DNA of 22,438 nucleotides, taken from assembly GCA_035286745.1 (NCBI GenBank), contig DATECU010000354.1, positions 1 to 22,438 on the forward strand, read 5' to 3'. Positions within the stretch are counted from its first letter, which is position 1, and each line of letters starts with the position of its first letter. Shown here in pieces: positions 1-6,770 of this stretch. This DNA is from DATECU01 sp035286745. Lineage in GTDB: Bacteria; Acidobacteriota; Vicinamibacteria; Fen-336. The notes below the pieces were generated by a model. That model saw nothing but the letters and a program-made list of their open reading frames with translations. It made no database searches and was not told the DNA's origin. The position numbers and the translations under genes are program-made.

Positions 1-149
1 CCGGTGGGCTGCCAGCACTCGAGCTTGAGCCGGGCTTGGCTCTCGCCGCCAACTGCGAAAGAGCGGCGCAGCGGCGACTTGGGAAGGAACCGCCGCAAAA
101 CCTCGCGAGCTCGCGAGACCTCGTCCGGGGAGAGCGGGCGCGGGCTCAA
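1..149 (-). CDS. Threonine dehydratase-like PLP enzyme, N-terminal part
   Basis: Only the first 49 codons are inside the window; the gene runs off the left edge. Reading the minus strand from a TTG at 149-147 gives a peptide with SPDEVSRAREVLRRFLPKSP near its start and RLKLECWQPTG at its end. This matches the usual start of the threonine/serine dehydratase branch of fold-type II PLP enzymes: a helix, then FLPPTPL-like, then LKLE-x-x-QPTG. The next residues in the family carry the PLP-binding lysine (SFK), which lies outside the window. The TTG overlaps the TGA stop of the upstream ACP-ligase-acyltransferase gene (TTGA), so the two are probably translated together. Such enzymes deaminate threonine to 2-oxobutanoate or act on related hydroxy-amino acids; the substrate cannot be told from this fragment. 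Confidence 0.72.
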   Translation of the reverse strand, partial: MSPRPLSPDEVSRAREVLRRFLPKSPLRRSFAVGGESQARLKLECWQPT

Positions 150-2983
150 GGGTCTGCGGGGCGGGGCGGGCCGCCGGCCAGAAGGTGGAGCCGGATTTCG
201 CCGCAGTGGGCGGCCACCGCTTCCGCTACCCGATCCCGCAAGGCCACCGCCGCCCGCCAGTCGTCGCCCTCGGGTGCGATAGGTGCGCCGATCCAGAGGT
301 GGACCCGGCCCGGCCGGGGGTGGAGGGCGCCGTCGCGGAGGATTCGGCGGGTGCCGCGGAGGGCCAGGGGCAGGATCGCGGTCTTGGTCTCCACCGCGGC
401 GGTGAAGGCCCCCAGCCGAAAGGGCCGGAGGCCGGCGTCCGGAGTGAAGGTGCCCTCCGGGAAGAAGAGGACGGAGTCGCCCCGGCGAACGGCTTCGGAG
501 GTCTTGGCAGCGTCGGTCACGCTCTCCCGGCTGTCCCAGCGGTCCACCGTGGGCTGCTGCGTCTTGCGAATGAAGCGGCCAACGAAGGGCCAGGCCAGCA
601 CCTCCCGCTTGGCTACGAACACGAAGGGCCGGGGCAGCAAAGCCATCAGCACCGGCACATCGGCGTAGGAGGCATGGTTGCAGGCGAGGATGAAGGGCCC
701 GGCGGCCCGCAGGTGATCGACGCCCTCGACCGACAGCCGAATCCCGGAGAACCAGGCCACCAAACGCGCCCCCAGTCGGGCGATTGCCAGCGAGGTGCGA
801 CGGCCGGGCAGAAGGACCGCGGGCGGCCACAGCACCAAGCCGACCAGGGCCAGCACCGCCATCACATAGGCGGTGTAGCCGAGCCGGACCAGGCGCAGCA
901 GGCGCAGGCGCCCCTGGTGCCAGACCAGGCTGCTCAGCAGGTGGAGACGCCGGCCCAGTGAGGTCTTGGACGGCTGGCCCAGGTCGCCCCGCAGGAAGGC
1001 CTCCCGGGTGGCCCCCCGGCGGATCTTGCCGCTCGACGTCTTGGGCACCGAGCCGGGCGGCACCAGACGCACCGAGTCGGGGGGCACGCCGACCGCGGCC
1101 GCCACCGCGTCCACCACCCCGGCGACCAGGCGCTCCTGCTCCGCCAAGTCGTCGGCCTTGGTCTCGGCCACCACCACCAGGCTCTCGGTGCCCAGGCCCT
1201 CCTGTTCTACGCCGAACGCCGCCACACAACCGCGCCGGATCCCCGGCACTCCGGCCGCCGCCTCCTCGATCTCGGCGGGCACCAGGTTGCGTCCGGCCTT
1301 GATGATGAGCTCCTTGGTGCGGCCGGCGATGTGAATCTCGCCCTCCAGGCGGAAGGCCAGATCGCCGCTGTCGAGCCAACCGCCGGGAAGGCTGATGGCG
1401 GCCGTCGCCTCCGGCTGCCTGAAGTAGCCGGGCGTCATCGAGGGCCCGCGGAACACCAAGCGGCCCACCCCGCCCTCGGGGAGGTCCTGGCCGGCGTCGT
1501 CGACGATCCGCACCTCATGGCGGGGAAGCGGCGTGCCCACGGAGACGAAACGGAGCGCCGCCGGATCGAGAGGGTCCGCCGGCTCGGCTCGCCGCGCCGT
1601 CTCGAAGAGGTGTCGCTTGACGCGAGTCACCCGCGGGCCGCGGCCCACCGGAGGGAAGCAAAGGGCCACCGAGTTCTCGGCCAGGCCGTAGACCGGGAAC
1701 ATGGCCTCCCGCCTGAACCCGTAGGCGGCGAAGCGGCGGGCGAAGCGCTCCAGGGTGTCGGGGCTCACCGGTTCGGCGCCGTTCAGAGCGCAGCGCCAGG
1801 AGGAGAGATCGAGGCCGGTGAGGGCCTCCTCGGGGATGCGCCGGACGCACAGCTCGTAGGCGAAGTTAGGTGCGCCGGACAGGGTGACCCGGTGCTCGTG
1901 GATGGCCCACAGCCAGCGTTCGGGCCGGGAGAGGAAGGATAGCGGCGATTGCAGAGAGAGCGGGATGCCCTGGTGCAGGCAGAAGAGCCAGGTGCCGATG
2001 AGGCCCATGTCGTGGTAGAGCGGCAGCCAACTGGCGCCCACGTCGTCGGGCCGCACGCCCACGCCTTCTCCGATGGCCTCGATGTTGGCCAGCAGGTTGG
2101 CGTGGGTGAGCAGCACGCCCTTGGGCTGGCCGGTGCTGCCCGACGTGTACTGAATGAAAGCCGGGTCCTCAGCGGAGCCCCCGGGGGGAGAGGATAGGGG
2201 GCCGGCGAGGGCAAGCTCCTCCGCGGTGACCAGGTGCTGGAGGCTGGGCACGGCGGCCTTCAGGACCGCAGCCACCGGTCGGGCGCGGTCGAAGGTGATG
2301 AGCAACCGCACGCCCGCGTCGGCCAGGATGGCGGCCTGGCGCCGGGCGTACTCCTCCAGGCGGTCCAGGCGCACCGGCGGGTAGATGGGAACCGGGATGG
2401 CCCCGGCGATCAGGATGCCCTGGAACGAGCGCAAGAAATCGAGCCCGGTGGGGAGCATGAGCGCCACCGTGTCGCCCCTGGCGATGCCGCGCTCGACCAG
2501 GCCCCCCGCCACCGCCGTGGCTTCGCCCAGCAGCCGGCCATGGGTGAGGGTGGTGGTGGTGCCGTCGTCCTCCCGCAAGAAGACGTGGGGCCGTTCCGGC
2601 TCACGTTCGGCGCGCCGCCACAGCGCCTGGGGAACGGTCTTGGCCGCGGGCAGCGGCAGGGCGGCGCCCAGGCTCGCGGAGCGCTCGCGGCGCGGCCCGG
2701 CATCGCCAGGGGCCTCCTCGATCACCGCCCGCACCAGGCCCGCCGGGGTGTCGATGCCCAGGCAACGGTCGTCCAGGGTGCGGCCGAAGGCGGCCTCCAG
2801 GCGGACCAGCAGTTCCACGCGCTCCAGGCTGCCCAGGCCCAGATCGCGCTCCAGCGAAGCCTCCGGCGACACCGCTCGGGCTGCCCGGGCCCCGCCGGTC
2901 TCGCCAGCCAAGACTCGCACCACCTCGATCACCCGGGCTTCGACGTCGTGCAGGGCAGCCGGGTCGCCGGGGGACGCGCTCAT
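146..2983 (-). CDS. ACP / fatty-acyl-AMP ligase / PlsC acyltransferase fusion
   Basis: A 945-residue protein with three parts. Residues 10-92 form an acyl-carrier-like domain with candidate phosphopantetheine serine S52 in GLGSLERVEL; the usual Asp before Ser is Gly here. Residues about 115-665 are an adenylating enzyme with the P-loop YTSGSTGQPKG (279-289), the fatty-acyl-AMP-ligase-type stretch SWLPLYHDMGLIG (318-330), APNFAYELCVRRI (371-383), and the A10 lysine K653 in PKTSSGKIRR. A hydrophobic segment at about 702-726 precedes a PlsC-type acyltransferase with HX4D (H770, D775) and FPEGT (841-845). By family knowledge it should activate a fatty acid as acyl-AMP, load a carrier protein, and pass the acyl group to a lysophospholipid or glycerol phosphate at the membrane. 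It resembles E. coli Aas in function, but the domain order is reversed and a carrier domain is added. No Shine-Dalgarno is visible; a -10 box sits 9 bases before the ATG. Confidence 0.9.
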   Translation of the reverse strand: MSASPGDPAALHDVEARVIEVVRVLAGETGGARAARAVSPEASLERDLGLGSLERVELLVRLEAAFGRTLDDRCLGIDTPAGLVRAVIEEAPGDAGPRRERSASLGAALPLPAAKTVPQALWRRAEREPERPHVFLREDDGTTTTLTHGRLLGEATAVAGGLVERGIARGDTVALMLPTGLDFLRSFQGILIAGAIPVPIYPPVRLDRLEEYARRQAAILADAGVRLLITFDRARPVAAVLKAAVPSLQHLVTAEELALAGPLSSPPGGSAEDPAFIQYTSGSTGQPKGVLLTHANLLANIEAIGEGVGVRPDDVGASWLPLYHDMGLIGTWLFCLHQGIPLSLQSPLSFLSRPERWLWAIHEHRVTLSGAPNFAYELCVRRIPEEALTGLDLSSWRCALNGAEPVSPDTLERFARRFAAYGFRREAMFPVYGLAENSVALCFPPVGRGPRVTRVKRHLFETARRAEPADPLDPAALRFVSVGTPLPRHEVRIVDDAGQDLPEGGVGRLVFRGPSMTPGYFRQPEATAAISLPGGWLDSGDLAFRLEGEIHIAGRTKELIIKAGRNLVPAEIEEAAAGVPGIRRGCVAAFGVEQEGLGTESLVVVAETKADDLAEQERLVAGVVDAVAAAVGVPPDSVRLVPPGSVPKTSSGKIRRGATREAFLRGDLGQPSKTSLGRRLHLLSSLVWHQGRLRLLRLVRLGYTAYVMAVLALVGLVLWPPAVLLPGRRTSLAIARLGARLVAWFSGIRLSVEGVDHLRAAGPFILACNHASYADVPVLMALLPRPFVFVAKREVLAWPFVGRFIRKTQQPTVDRWDSRESVTDAAKTSEAVRRGDSVLFFPEGTFTPDAGLRPFRLGAFTAAVETKTAILPLALRGTRRILRDGALHPRPGRVHLWIGAPIAPEGDDWRAAVALRDRVAEAVAAHCGEIRLHLLAGGPPRPADP

Positions 2984-2992
2984 GGAGGTGGC

Positions 2993-3001
2993 AATGTAGC
3001 A
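2993..3001 (-). promoter_or_regulatory. Extended -10 promoter of the acyl-ligase gene
   Basis: The minus strand reads TGCTACATT, a TG-n-(-10) element, ending 9 bases before the ATG at 2983. No good -35 is seen 16-18 bases further up. Transcription would begin at or within a few bases of the ATG, which fits the lack of a ribosome binding site. Confidence 0.4.
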
Positions 3002-3038
3002 GAGAAACCGGATGATCGGCGGCCCCGGGGCCGAACGA

Positions 3039-3096
3039 TAGCATTCAGCGAACAGCGATCAGCGCTCAGCTACGACAGCCGCGAGAGGCTGGAGCG
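3039..3096 (+). repeat. TCAGC heptad repeat, copy 1
   Basis: TAGC is followed by four heptads of the form nnTCAGC. The TCAGC cores start at 3045, 3052 (ACAGC), 3059 and 3066, exactly 7 bases apart. A tail follows, reading TACGAC then GCGAGAGGCTGGAGCG. Copies 2 and 3 share both the heptads and the tail. The 2984-3560 gap in which it lies has no convincing coding sequence. Confidence 0.8.
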
Positions 3097-3230
3097 GCAA
3101 CCTCCGGCCGCTGCTCGTCCTCTCCCCAGTCTCGTACCTCGCCGTAGCTGATGGCGGCTGCGGTTCCGGCCCGCCCCGGCATCGAGGTGCCGCTCCGCGC
3201 TCCGACGCGCGGCCTTGCGCTACACGTTGG

Positions 3231-3297
3231 TAGCCGTCAGCGATCGGCGATCAGCTTTCAGCTACACAGGCGGCGAGAGGTTGGGGCGCGCTGTGAC
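3231..3297 (+). repeat. TCAGC heptad repeat, copy 2
   Basis: TAGC is followed by heptad cores at 3237, 3244 (TCGGC), 3251 and 3258, then the tail TACACAGGCGGCGAGAGG and TTGGGGCGCGCTGT. It aligns with copy 3 at 7880-7946 over about 67 bases with only a few mismatches and one single-base gap. It is therefore a dispersed repeat and not a local tandem duplication. Confidence 0.85.
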
Positions 3298-3312
3298 CTG
3301 CCGCGGGTTCCG

Positions 3313-3347
3313 CTTCCGTTCTTGGTGTCCTGTGTGCCATTGTCGTG
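3313..3347 (+). repeat. GTGTC-type dispersed repeat, copy A
   Basis: This 35-base stretch beginning CTTCCGTTCTTGGTGTCC matches 8162-8196 at about 30 of 35 positions. In both places it lies just after heptad repeats, so the two elements appear to travel as a pair. It does not code for anything recognisable. Confidence 0.7.
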
Positions 3348-3383
3348 AATCCTGTCGTTGGCCCCGGCGCTCTGTGCCTCCGT

Positions 3384-3401
3384 GCCTCTGTGGTTTCCCT
3401 T
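3384..3401 (+). repeat. CTCTGTGGTTT direct repeat, left copy
   Basis: The 18-mer GCCTCTGTGGTTTCCCTT recurs at 4805-4822 in the same orientation with one mismatch. The two copies bracket the chimeric sigma-like gene. It appears to be a variant of the GTGTC-type repeat, since both share a GTG(T/C)CTnTGTGGT core. Confidence 0.7.
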
Positions 3402-3560
3402 CGTCCAGGCGTTTTCACACACTGTGGGCATGCCCTTTCCGCCCCATGGCGCGAGGCCGAAGAGGCGATGGCGGCCCCCCGATCCGGGAGGGCAAACACG
3501 GATTCCGCTGCTGAACCGAAAACGGAGGCCGCTCGCGCATCTACTGGCTGAGGGCAGAGA

Positions 3561-4742
3561 TTGACGACCTGGAGCGGGGGCGAGCCCTTGAACGAGCGTC
3601 TTGCCTGGGATGAGCACATACGGCAGAACGGGCGTCGCCTCTTCCTGGTGGCCTACCGCATCCTCCGCGACCAGGCCGCCGCGGCCGACGCCTGCCAGCA
3701 GGCACTGTGTCGCGCATGGGCCTGCCGAGCCCAGCTCCGAGACCCGGGGGCGCTCGGCGCCTGGATCCACCGAGCGGTGACCAACGAGTGCTACGGCCTC
3801 CTGCGCAAGCGCAAGCTGCACGACAGCCTGATCCTCGCGAGCCATGGCGAGCAGGGAGCGGGGGTGTCCCCGCCGCAGCAGGCCTGGGAGCATGGCCGCG
3901 ACCTCGAGGAGGCTCTCGCAGGACTGCCGGCGAAGAGCCGCACCGCCGCTTGCCTGCCTGCCTCCACGACCATCCGCGCGGCGCGGCTCCGCACGCAGAA
4001 TCCCGAGCACATCCGCACACTGCAGATCATCGGACGCCGCTACCTCGAGCTGGGGGCGCCCAAGGGCGGCGGGAGCGACTGGCAGCAGCGCATGGTGGCG
4101 ACGCAGGTGCTGCTCGGGACGCAGGACGCGGAGACCTTGAACCGTCTGGCGGATCGATGGCTGGCATCTCGGGAGCCTGAAGAGCGGTTGGCGGGCATCG
4201 TCGCGCGTGGCCGGCTGTTGCTCTATGGGGGAGGGCCTCCCGCCATCAGCGATTTCTACATCGCCGAGGAACCCATCCGAAACACGGAAGGGCGCAGGCA
4301 GCAGGCCGAGTTCTATTTCCGCGAGCTTCAGCGCTGGGTGGTGGACTTGGGTCATCCCCTCAAGGCCGGCCGCTACCACACCGCCTACTTCCGGTTCGCC
4401 TTACGCACCGCGTTTGCTTTCAAGCTCGCGGGCCTGCCGGAGCGCGCCCTCCAGGTCTACGCCCTGGCGCTGCGGGAGGCGGGCACTCCGCCGTTCGACG
4501 ATACCAGGAAGCACGTCGGCAGGCTCCCCGACATCCTCTACCGCCAGGCCGTGCTGCTCGGCGAACTCGGCGACCGCGCCAGCGCGGCGGCCATTCTCAA
4601 GCTGCTGATCGAGGGCGACAACCAGCGCAGCGAGTTCCTGCACCAGGAAACCGACGAGCTGCTCGTCGGCAGCAACGAAGCGAGTGGTCTCGTCTACGAC
4701 GCCGCGGTGAAGAGCCTGCAGAGTCTCCGAACGACCCCGTAG
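3561..4742 (+). CDS. Chimeric ORF: ECF sigma region 2 joined to unknown helical domain
   Basis: The 393-residue product starts like an ECF sigma factor. Residues 14-85 hold a region 2 helix set (RLFLVAYRILRDQAAAADAC, then LGAWIHRAVTNECYGLLRKR), and 114-129 read LEEALAGLPAKSRTAA, which normally leads into region 4. Region 4 is absent. After a TGCC x3 tract (3951-3962) the sequence becomes a roughly 250-residue domain rich in amphipathic helices (for example 244-265, 280-306, 323-352) that is perhaps TPR-like and that I do not recognise. Region 2 normally binds core RNA polymerase and the -10 element. Without region 4 this protein is unlikely to be a normal sigma factor. The start is TTG at 3561, or more likely TTG at 3588, which has a G-rich purine tract just upstream. 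It may be a deletion fusion of two genes or a real unusual protein. Confidence 0.6.
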   Translation: MTTWSGGEPLNERLAWDEHIRQNGRRLFLVAYRILRDQAAAADACQQALCRAWACRAQLRDPGALGAWIHRAVTNECYGLLRKRKLHDSLILASHGEQGAGVSPPQQAWEHGRDLEEALAGLPAKSRTAACLPASTTIRAARLRTQNPEHIRTLQIIGRRYLELGAPKGGGSDWQQRMVATQVLLGTQDAETLNRLADRWLASREPEERLAGIVARGRLLLYGGGPPAISDFYIAEEPIRNTEGRRQQAEFYFRELQRWVVDLGHPLKAGRYHTAYFRFALRTAFAFKLAGLPERALQVYALALREAGTPPFDDTRKHVGRLPDILYRQAVLLGELGDRASAAAILKLLIEGDNQRSEFLHQETDELLVGSNEASGLVYDAAVKSLQSLRTTP

Positions 4743-4804
4743 CCCGGGGGCAACGAGGCCGGCGGGGCTGCACAGCCGTGGCCGCGTCCCTGGGCGTCTG
4801 CCGC

Positions 4805-4822
4805 GCCTCTGTGGTTTGCCTT
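4805..4822 (+). repeat. CTCTGTGGTTT direct repeat, right copy
   Basis: GCCTCTGTGGTTTGCCTT, 17 of 18 identical to 3384-3401 and in the same orientation. It sits between the stop of the chimeric gene and the stop of the minus-strand macro-domain gene. The rest of 4743-4838 shows nothing else. Confidence 0.7.
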
Positions 4823-4838
4823 CTCGACCGCCGCTCCG

Positions 4839-5396
4839 CTACGACCCCAAAGCCTCGCCTTCCGCCAGCGCCTTCTCGTACTCCGCCAGATCGGCGTCGC
4901 TGAAGAGCACCAAACGCACTAGAGCCAGCGGCGAGCCAGCGGCCAACACCTCGCGGATGGTGCCCAGCGCCACCCGCGCCGCCAGGATCACCGGGTAGCC
5001 GTAGACGCCGGTGGAGATGCTGGGGAGAGCGATCGAGGACAGGCCGTGGGAGACGGCCAGGGCCAGGCTGTTGCGATAGCAGCGGGCCAGGGTCTCGGGC
5101 TCGCCGTGCCGCCCGCCGCGCCACACGGGACCGACGGTGTGGATGACGTGACGGCTGGGGAGCCGGCCCGCGGTCGTGATCACCGCCTCGCCGGCCGCAA
5201 GGGAGCCCTGGCTGGCCACGATCTTGCGGCAGTCCTCGATGATCGCTGGCCCGCCCGCGCGGTGGATGGCCCCGTCGACCCCTCCACCTCCCATCAAGCC
5301 GGAGTTGGCGGCGTTGACGATGGCGTCGACGGCCTCCTGGGTGATGTCGCCCCGGATCAGTTCCAGCCGACTCGTTCCGAAGACGCGGCTCGTCAT
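4839..5396 (-). CDS. Macro-domain protein (ADP-ribose binding / deacylase type)
   Basis: A 185-residue single-domain protein of the usual length for stand-alone bacterial macrodomains. The start LELIRGDIT, then DAIVNAANSGLMGGGGVDGA (24-43) with the following AIHRAGG, and a later SISTGVYGYP loop, are the ADP-ribose-binding elements of the YmdB/MacroD-like group. The asparagines in NAANS and the glycine-rich loop are intact. Family members hydrolyse O-acetyl-ADP-ribose or remove ADP-ribose from proteins or nucleic acids; which applies here cannot be read from sequence. It lies downstream of the HU gene on the same strand, but a hairpin terminator lies between them. No clear Shine-Dalgarno precedes the ATG, so read-through from HU or a weak promoter of its own are both possible. 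There is no ADP-ribosyl transferase partner in the window. Confidence 0.9.
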   Translation of the reverse strand: MTSRVFGTSRLELIRGDITQEAVDAIVNAANSGLMGGGGVDGAIHRAGGPAIIEDCRKIVASQGSLAAGEAVITTAGRLPSRHVIHTVGPVWRGGRHGEPETLARCYRNSLALAVSHGLSSIALPSISTGVYGYPVILAARVALGTIREVLAAGSPLALVRLVLFSDADLAEYEKALAEGEALGS

Positions 5397-5411
5397 GAGG
5401 CCCGAAAGGCA

Positions 5412-5450
5412 AAGGCGCGAGAGGCCTGGTGCTTGACCCCCTCGCGCCTT
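5412..5450 (-). terminator. Hairpin terminator after the HU gene
   Basis: A perfect 10-bp stem, AAGGCGCGAG at 5412-5421 and CTCGCGCCTT at 5441-5450, lies 16 bases past the HU stop. On the minus strand it is followed by a pyrimidine-rich TTTGCCTTT rather than a clean T-run, so termination may be partial. Confidence 0.6.
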
Positions 5451-5465
5451 CGACTCCGGCGGAAA

Positions 5466-5753
5466 CTACTTCGCGCCGAGGACTGCGTCTTTCGCGGCCT
5501 TGGCGACCACGAACTTCAAGACCCGCTTGGCAGGGATCTTGATTTGCTCGCCCGTCTGTGGGTTGCGTCCGATTCGTGCCTTACGGTTGCGAACGACCAG
5601 CTTCCCGATCCCAGGGATCGTGAAGCCGTTCTTGGCCTCCTTGTACGCCATGGCCGCAAGGGCCTCGAGGTACATGGCGGAGGTCTTCTTCGGAAGCTCC
5701 AGCTTCTCGGCCAGGGCCGCCACGGTCTTCGCCTTGGTCATCGGCTTTGCCAT
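5466..5753 (-). CDS. HU family DNA-binding protein
   Basis: The 95-residue size is typical for HU/IHF. The N-terminal helical part (TKAKTVAALAEKLELPKKTS) is followed by the beta-arm region FTIPGIGKLVVRNRKARIGR and NPQTGEQIKIPAKRVLKF, which holds the arm-tip NP (the proline that intercalates DNA) and the family pattern G-RNPQTGE. It should act as a homodimer that bends and compacts DNA without strong sequence preference. The ATG at 5753 is preceded by a very good ribosome binding site (AGAGGAGG). It has its own promoter upstream and a hairpin terminator downstream, so it is a single-gene transcript, as expected of a highly expressed nucleoid protein. Confidence 0.95.
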   Translation of the reverse strand: MAKPMTKAKTVAALAEKLELPKKTSAMYLEALAAMAYKEAKNGFTIPGIGKLVVRNRKARIGRNPQTGEQIKIPAKRVLKFVVAKAAKDAVLGAK

Positions 5754-5812
5754 CGAGTCAATCCTCCTCTGGGTGCGTCCGTTTGTAGTGTGACCATCGA
5801 AAATGGCCCGTC

Positions 5813-5843
5813 ATTCTACCTAGATATTGCTCCTGCCTGTCAA
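5813..5843 (-). promoter_or_regulatory. Sigma-70-type promoter of the HU gene
   Basis: On the minus strand a perfect -35 TTGACA (5843-5838) is followed after 19 bases by TAGAAT (5818-5813), about 60 bases before the ATG. The spacer is 2 bases longer than ideal. The -35 lies inside a small palindrome, CCTGT-CA-ACAGG (5836-5847), which could be an operator. Confidence 0.55.
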
Positions 5844-5879
5844 CAGGAATCCGCGAAAGACCGCGAAGCACGAGAGAAA

Positions 5880-6206
5880 TCACGGTCCCTCTTGGCCCTC
5901 GGTGCGGATGATGAACACCGTCTCGCCCGGTCTGGCCAGGCCGAGTTGCTCGCGCGCCAGGCGCTCCACCGCCCTCGGATCGGCCCGGAGCGCGCGGATC
6001 TCACCCGCCAGCCGGCGGTTTTCCTGACGCAGCTCTTCGAGGTCCTGGGCCAGCACCTGGGCCCGAGCTTGCTGATTCAGCAGTTGAAGCACGCCGTGGT
6101 CGCCGAACAGGGAGCCGACCAGAAGCGCGATCAGGGCGATCAGAGACCCCAGGGTGGCCGCCTTCTTGCGGAGGCCGGACTCGGCGCGTCCCCGGTCGTC
6201 CCTCAC
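5880..6206 (-). CDS. FtsB/DivIC-like septum formation initiator
   Basis: A small bitopic membrane protein: a basic N-terminus, one hydrophobic helix (LGSLIALIALLVGSLFG), a coiled coil (LAQDLEELRQENRRLAGEI), then the family C-terminal signature DPRAVERLAREQLGLARPGE and TVFII. FtsB/DivIC proteins form the FtsQLB complex that links divisome assembly to septal peptidoglycan synthesis. I chose GTG at 6206 because AGGA lies 5 bases upstream of it, the same spacing as in the neighbouring DUF6788-like gene, and because the DNA before it turns AT-rich and carries an extended -10 box. The frame stays open to tandem ATGs at 6248 and 6245, which would add 14 residues but have no ribosome binding site. 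No other cell-division gene is nearby. Confidence 0.88.
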   Translation of the reverse strand: MRDDRGRAESGLRKKAATLGSLIALIALLVGSLFGDHGVLQLLNQQARAQVLAQDLEELRQENRRLAGEIRALRADPRAVERLAREQLGLARPGETVFIIRTEGQEGP

Positions 6207-6243
6207 CTTGATCTGATCCTTTACTTCAGCTATTGCACTCAAC

Positions 6244-6252
6244 ATCATATCA
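6244..6252 (-). promoter_or_regulatory. Extended -10 promoter of the ftsB-like gene
   Basis: The minus strand reads TGATATGAT (TG-n-TATGAT), about 38 bases before the GTG at 6206, in an AT-rich patch that stands out from the surrounding GC-rich DNA. The expected start site near 6237 gives a leader of about 30 bases containing the AGGA ribosome binding site. Confidence 0.4.
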
Positions 6253-6256
6253 GATC

Positions 6257-6271
6257 TAGCTTTTTTAGCTA
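6257..6271 (-). terminator. Short hairpin at the end of the DUF6788-like gene
   Basis: TAGCT-TTTTT-AGCTA forms a 5-bp stem that includes the TAG stop of the minus-strand gene. The stem is weak, and on the minus strand the loop is A-rich, so true terminator function is uncertain. Confidence 0.3.
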
Positions 6272-6667
6272 TGCGCGCACCGGCAGGCCGAGCCGACGAA
6301 CGCCCCTCTGGGCGGAAGCCGACTGGTAGTCCTTGAGGAGCCTGACCAGCTCGGCGTTGACCTTCTGCAGCCGCCGCAGCCCATCGCGAAACGCCTTGGA
6401 TCGCGCGACCAGGTCCTGGGCGGTGGGCACGTCCTGCTCGCCCAAGTAGGCGTAGCTCCCCTTGCCGCCGGAGCGGCTGGACAGGACGTAGTAGGGCCCG
6501 TGCTTTTCACCCCGCGAGCAGGCGCAGCCCTCCTTGCGGCACTCCTGATAGCGGGCGAACAGCGATCCCTGGAGCTGCTCCTTGAGGGCGAGCAACCGCT
6601 CGACCAGGGCGCGTTGCTCGGCCAGGTGCCCCAGCACCCGCTTGCGGATTGCTTCTGGATCCGTCAT
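6269..6667 (-). CDS. DUF6788-like small protein
   Basis: A 132-residue soluble protein. Residues 1-34 look like a helical coiled coil. A compact motif follows with cysteines C43, C48 and C50 (RYQECRKEGCACSRGEKHGP, then YYVLS), then a short beta-like part and a second long helix (about 83-118). The Cys-rich GCxC-RGEKHGPYY pattern resembles the DUF6788 family of unknown function; I assign it from memory of that pattern. The cysteines could bind a metal, but no fourth ligand is obvious except His56. The ATG has AGGA 5 bases upstream and directly behind it a perfect 9-bp inverted repeat. The gene sits in AT-richer edges than its neighbours, which may mean it was acquired. No transposase is present. 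Confidence 0.7.
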   Translation of the reverse strand: MTDPEAIRKRVLGHLAEQRALVERLLALKEQLQGSLFARYQECRKEGCACSRGEKHGPYYVLSSRSGGKGSYAYLGEQDVPTAQDLVARSKAFRDGLRRLQKVNAELVRLLKDYQSASAQRGVRRLGLPVRA

Positions 6668-6678
6668 TTCGATCCTGT

Positions 6679-6709
6679 CTTACAGTGGCTCTTCAAAAAG
6701 CACTGTAAG
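6679..6709. repeat. Perfect inverted repeat in the divergent intergenic region
   Basis: CTTACAGTG (6679-6687) and CACTGTAAG (6701-6709) are exact inverse copies separated by 13 bases. They lie 11 bases upstream of the DUF6788-like start, between it and the divergent EVE-domain operon. It could be a repressor operator or a hairpin in an mRNA leader. Confidence 0.7.
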
Positions 6710-6764
6710 AATACGCAGGCACCAGGTCGGCGTCAAGAGGAAAAGCGGGCCTCCCCGCCCGGGG

Positions 6765-6770
6765 TATGAT
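6765..6770 (+). promoter_or_regulatory. -10 box of the EVE-cutA operon
   Basis: TATGAT lies 19 bases before the ATG at 6790, leaving room for a leader of about 13 bases that contains GAGGGG. No convincing -35 was found. The box overlaps the alternative ATG at 6766, which argues against that start. Confidence 0.4.

Noticed and set aside
2234..3151. Plus-strand open frame crossing the start of the acyl-ligase gene into the repeats
   Set aside because: It is antisense to a strong gene and its C-terminus is translated heptad repeat.
3258..4379. Long minus-strand open frame opposite the sigma-like chimera
   Set aside because: It has no recognisable domain, its beginning region lies opposite sigma-like coding text, and its end translates the dispersed repeats (HRGTEAQ, TQDTKNG). 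GC-rich DNA often leaves the opposite strand open.
6207..6720. Insertion sequence or MITE around the DUF6788-like gene
   Set aside because: I compared the AT-rich left flank with the right hairpin in both orientations and found no terminal inverted repeats, target duplication or transposase.
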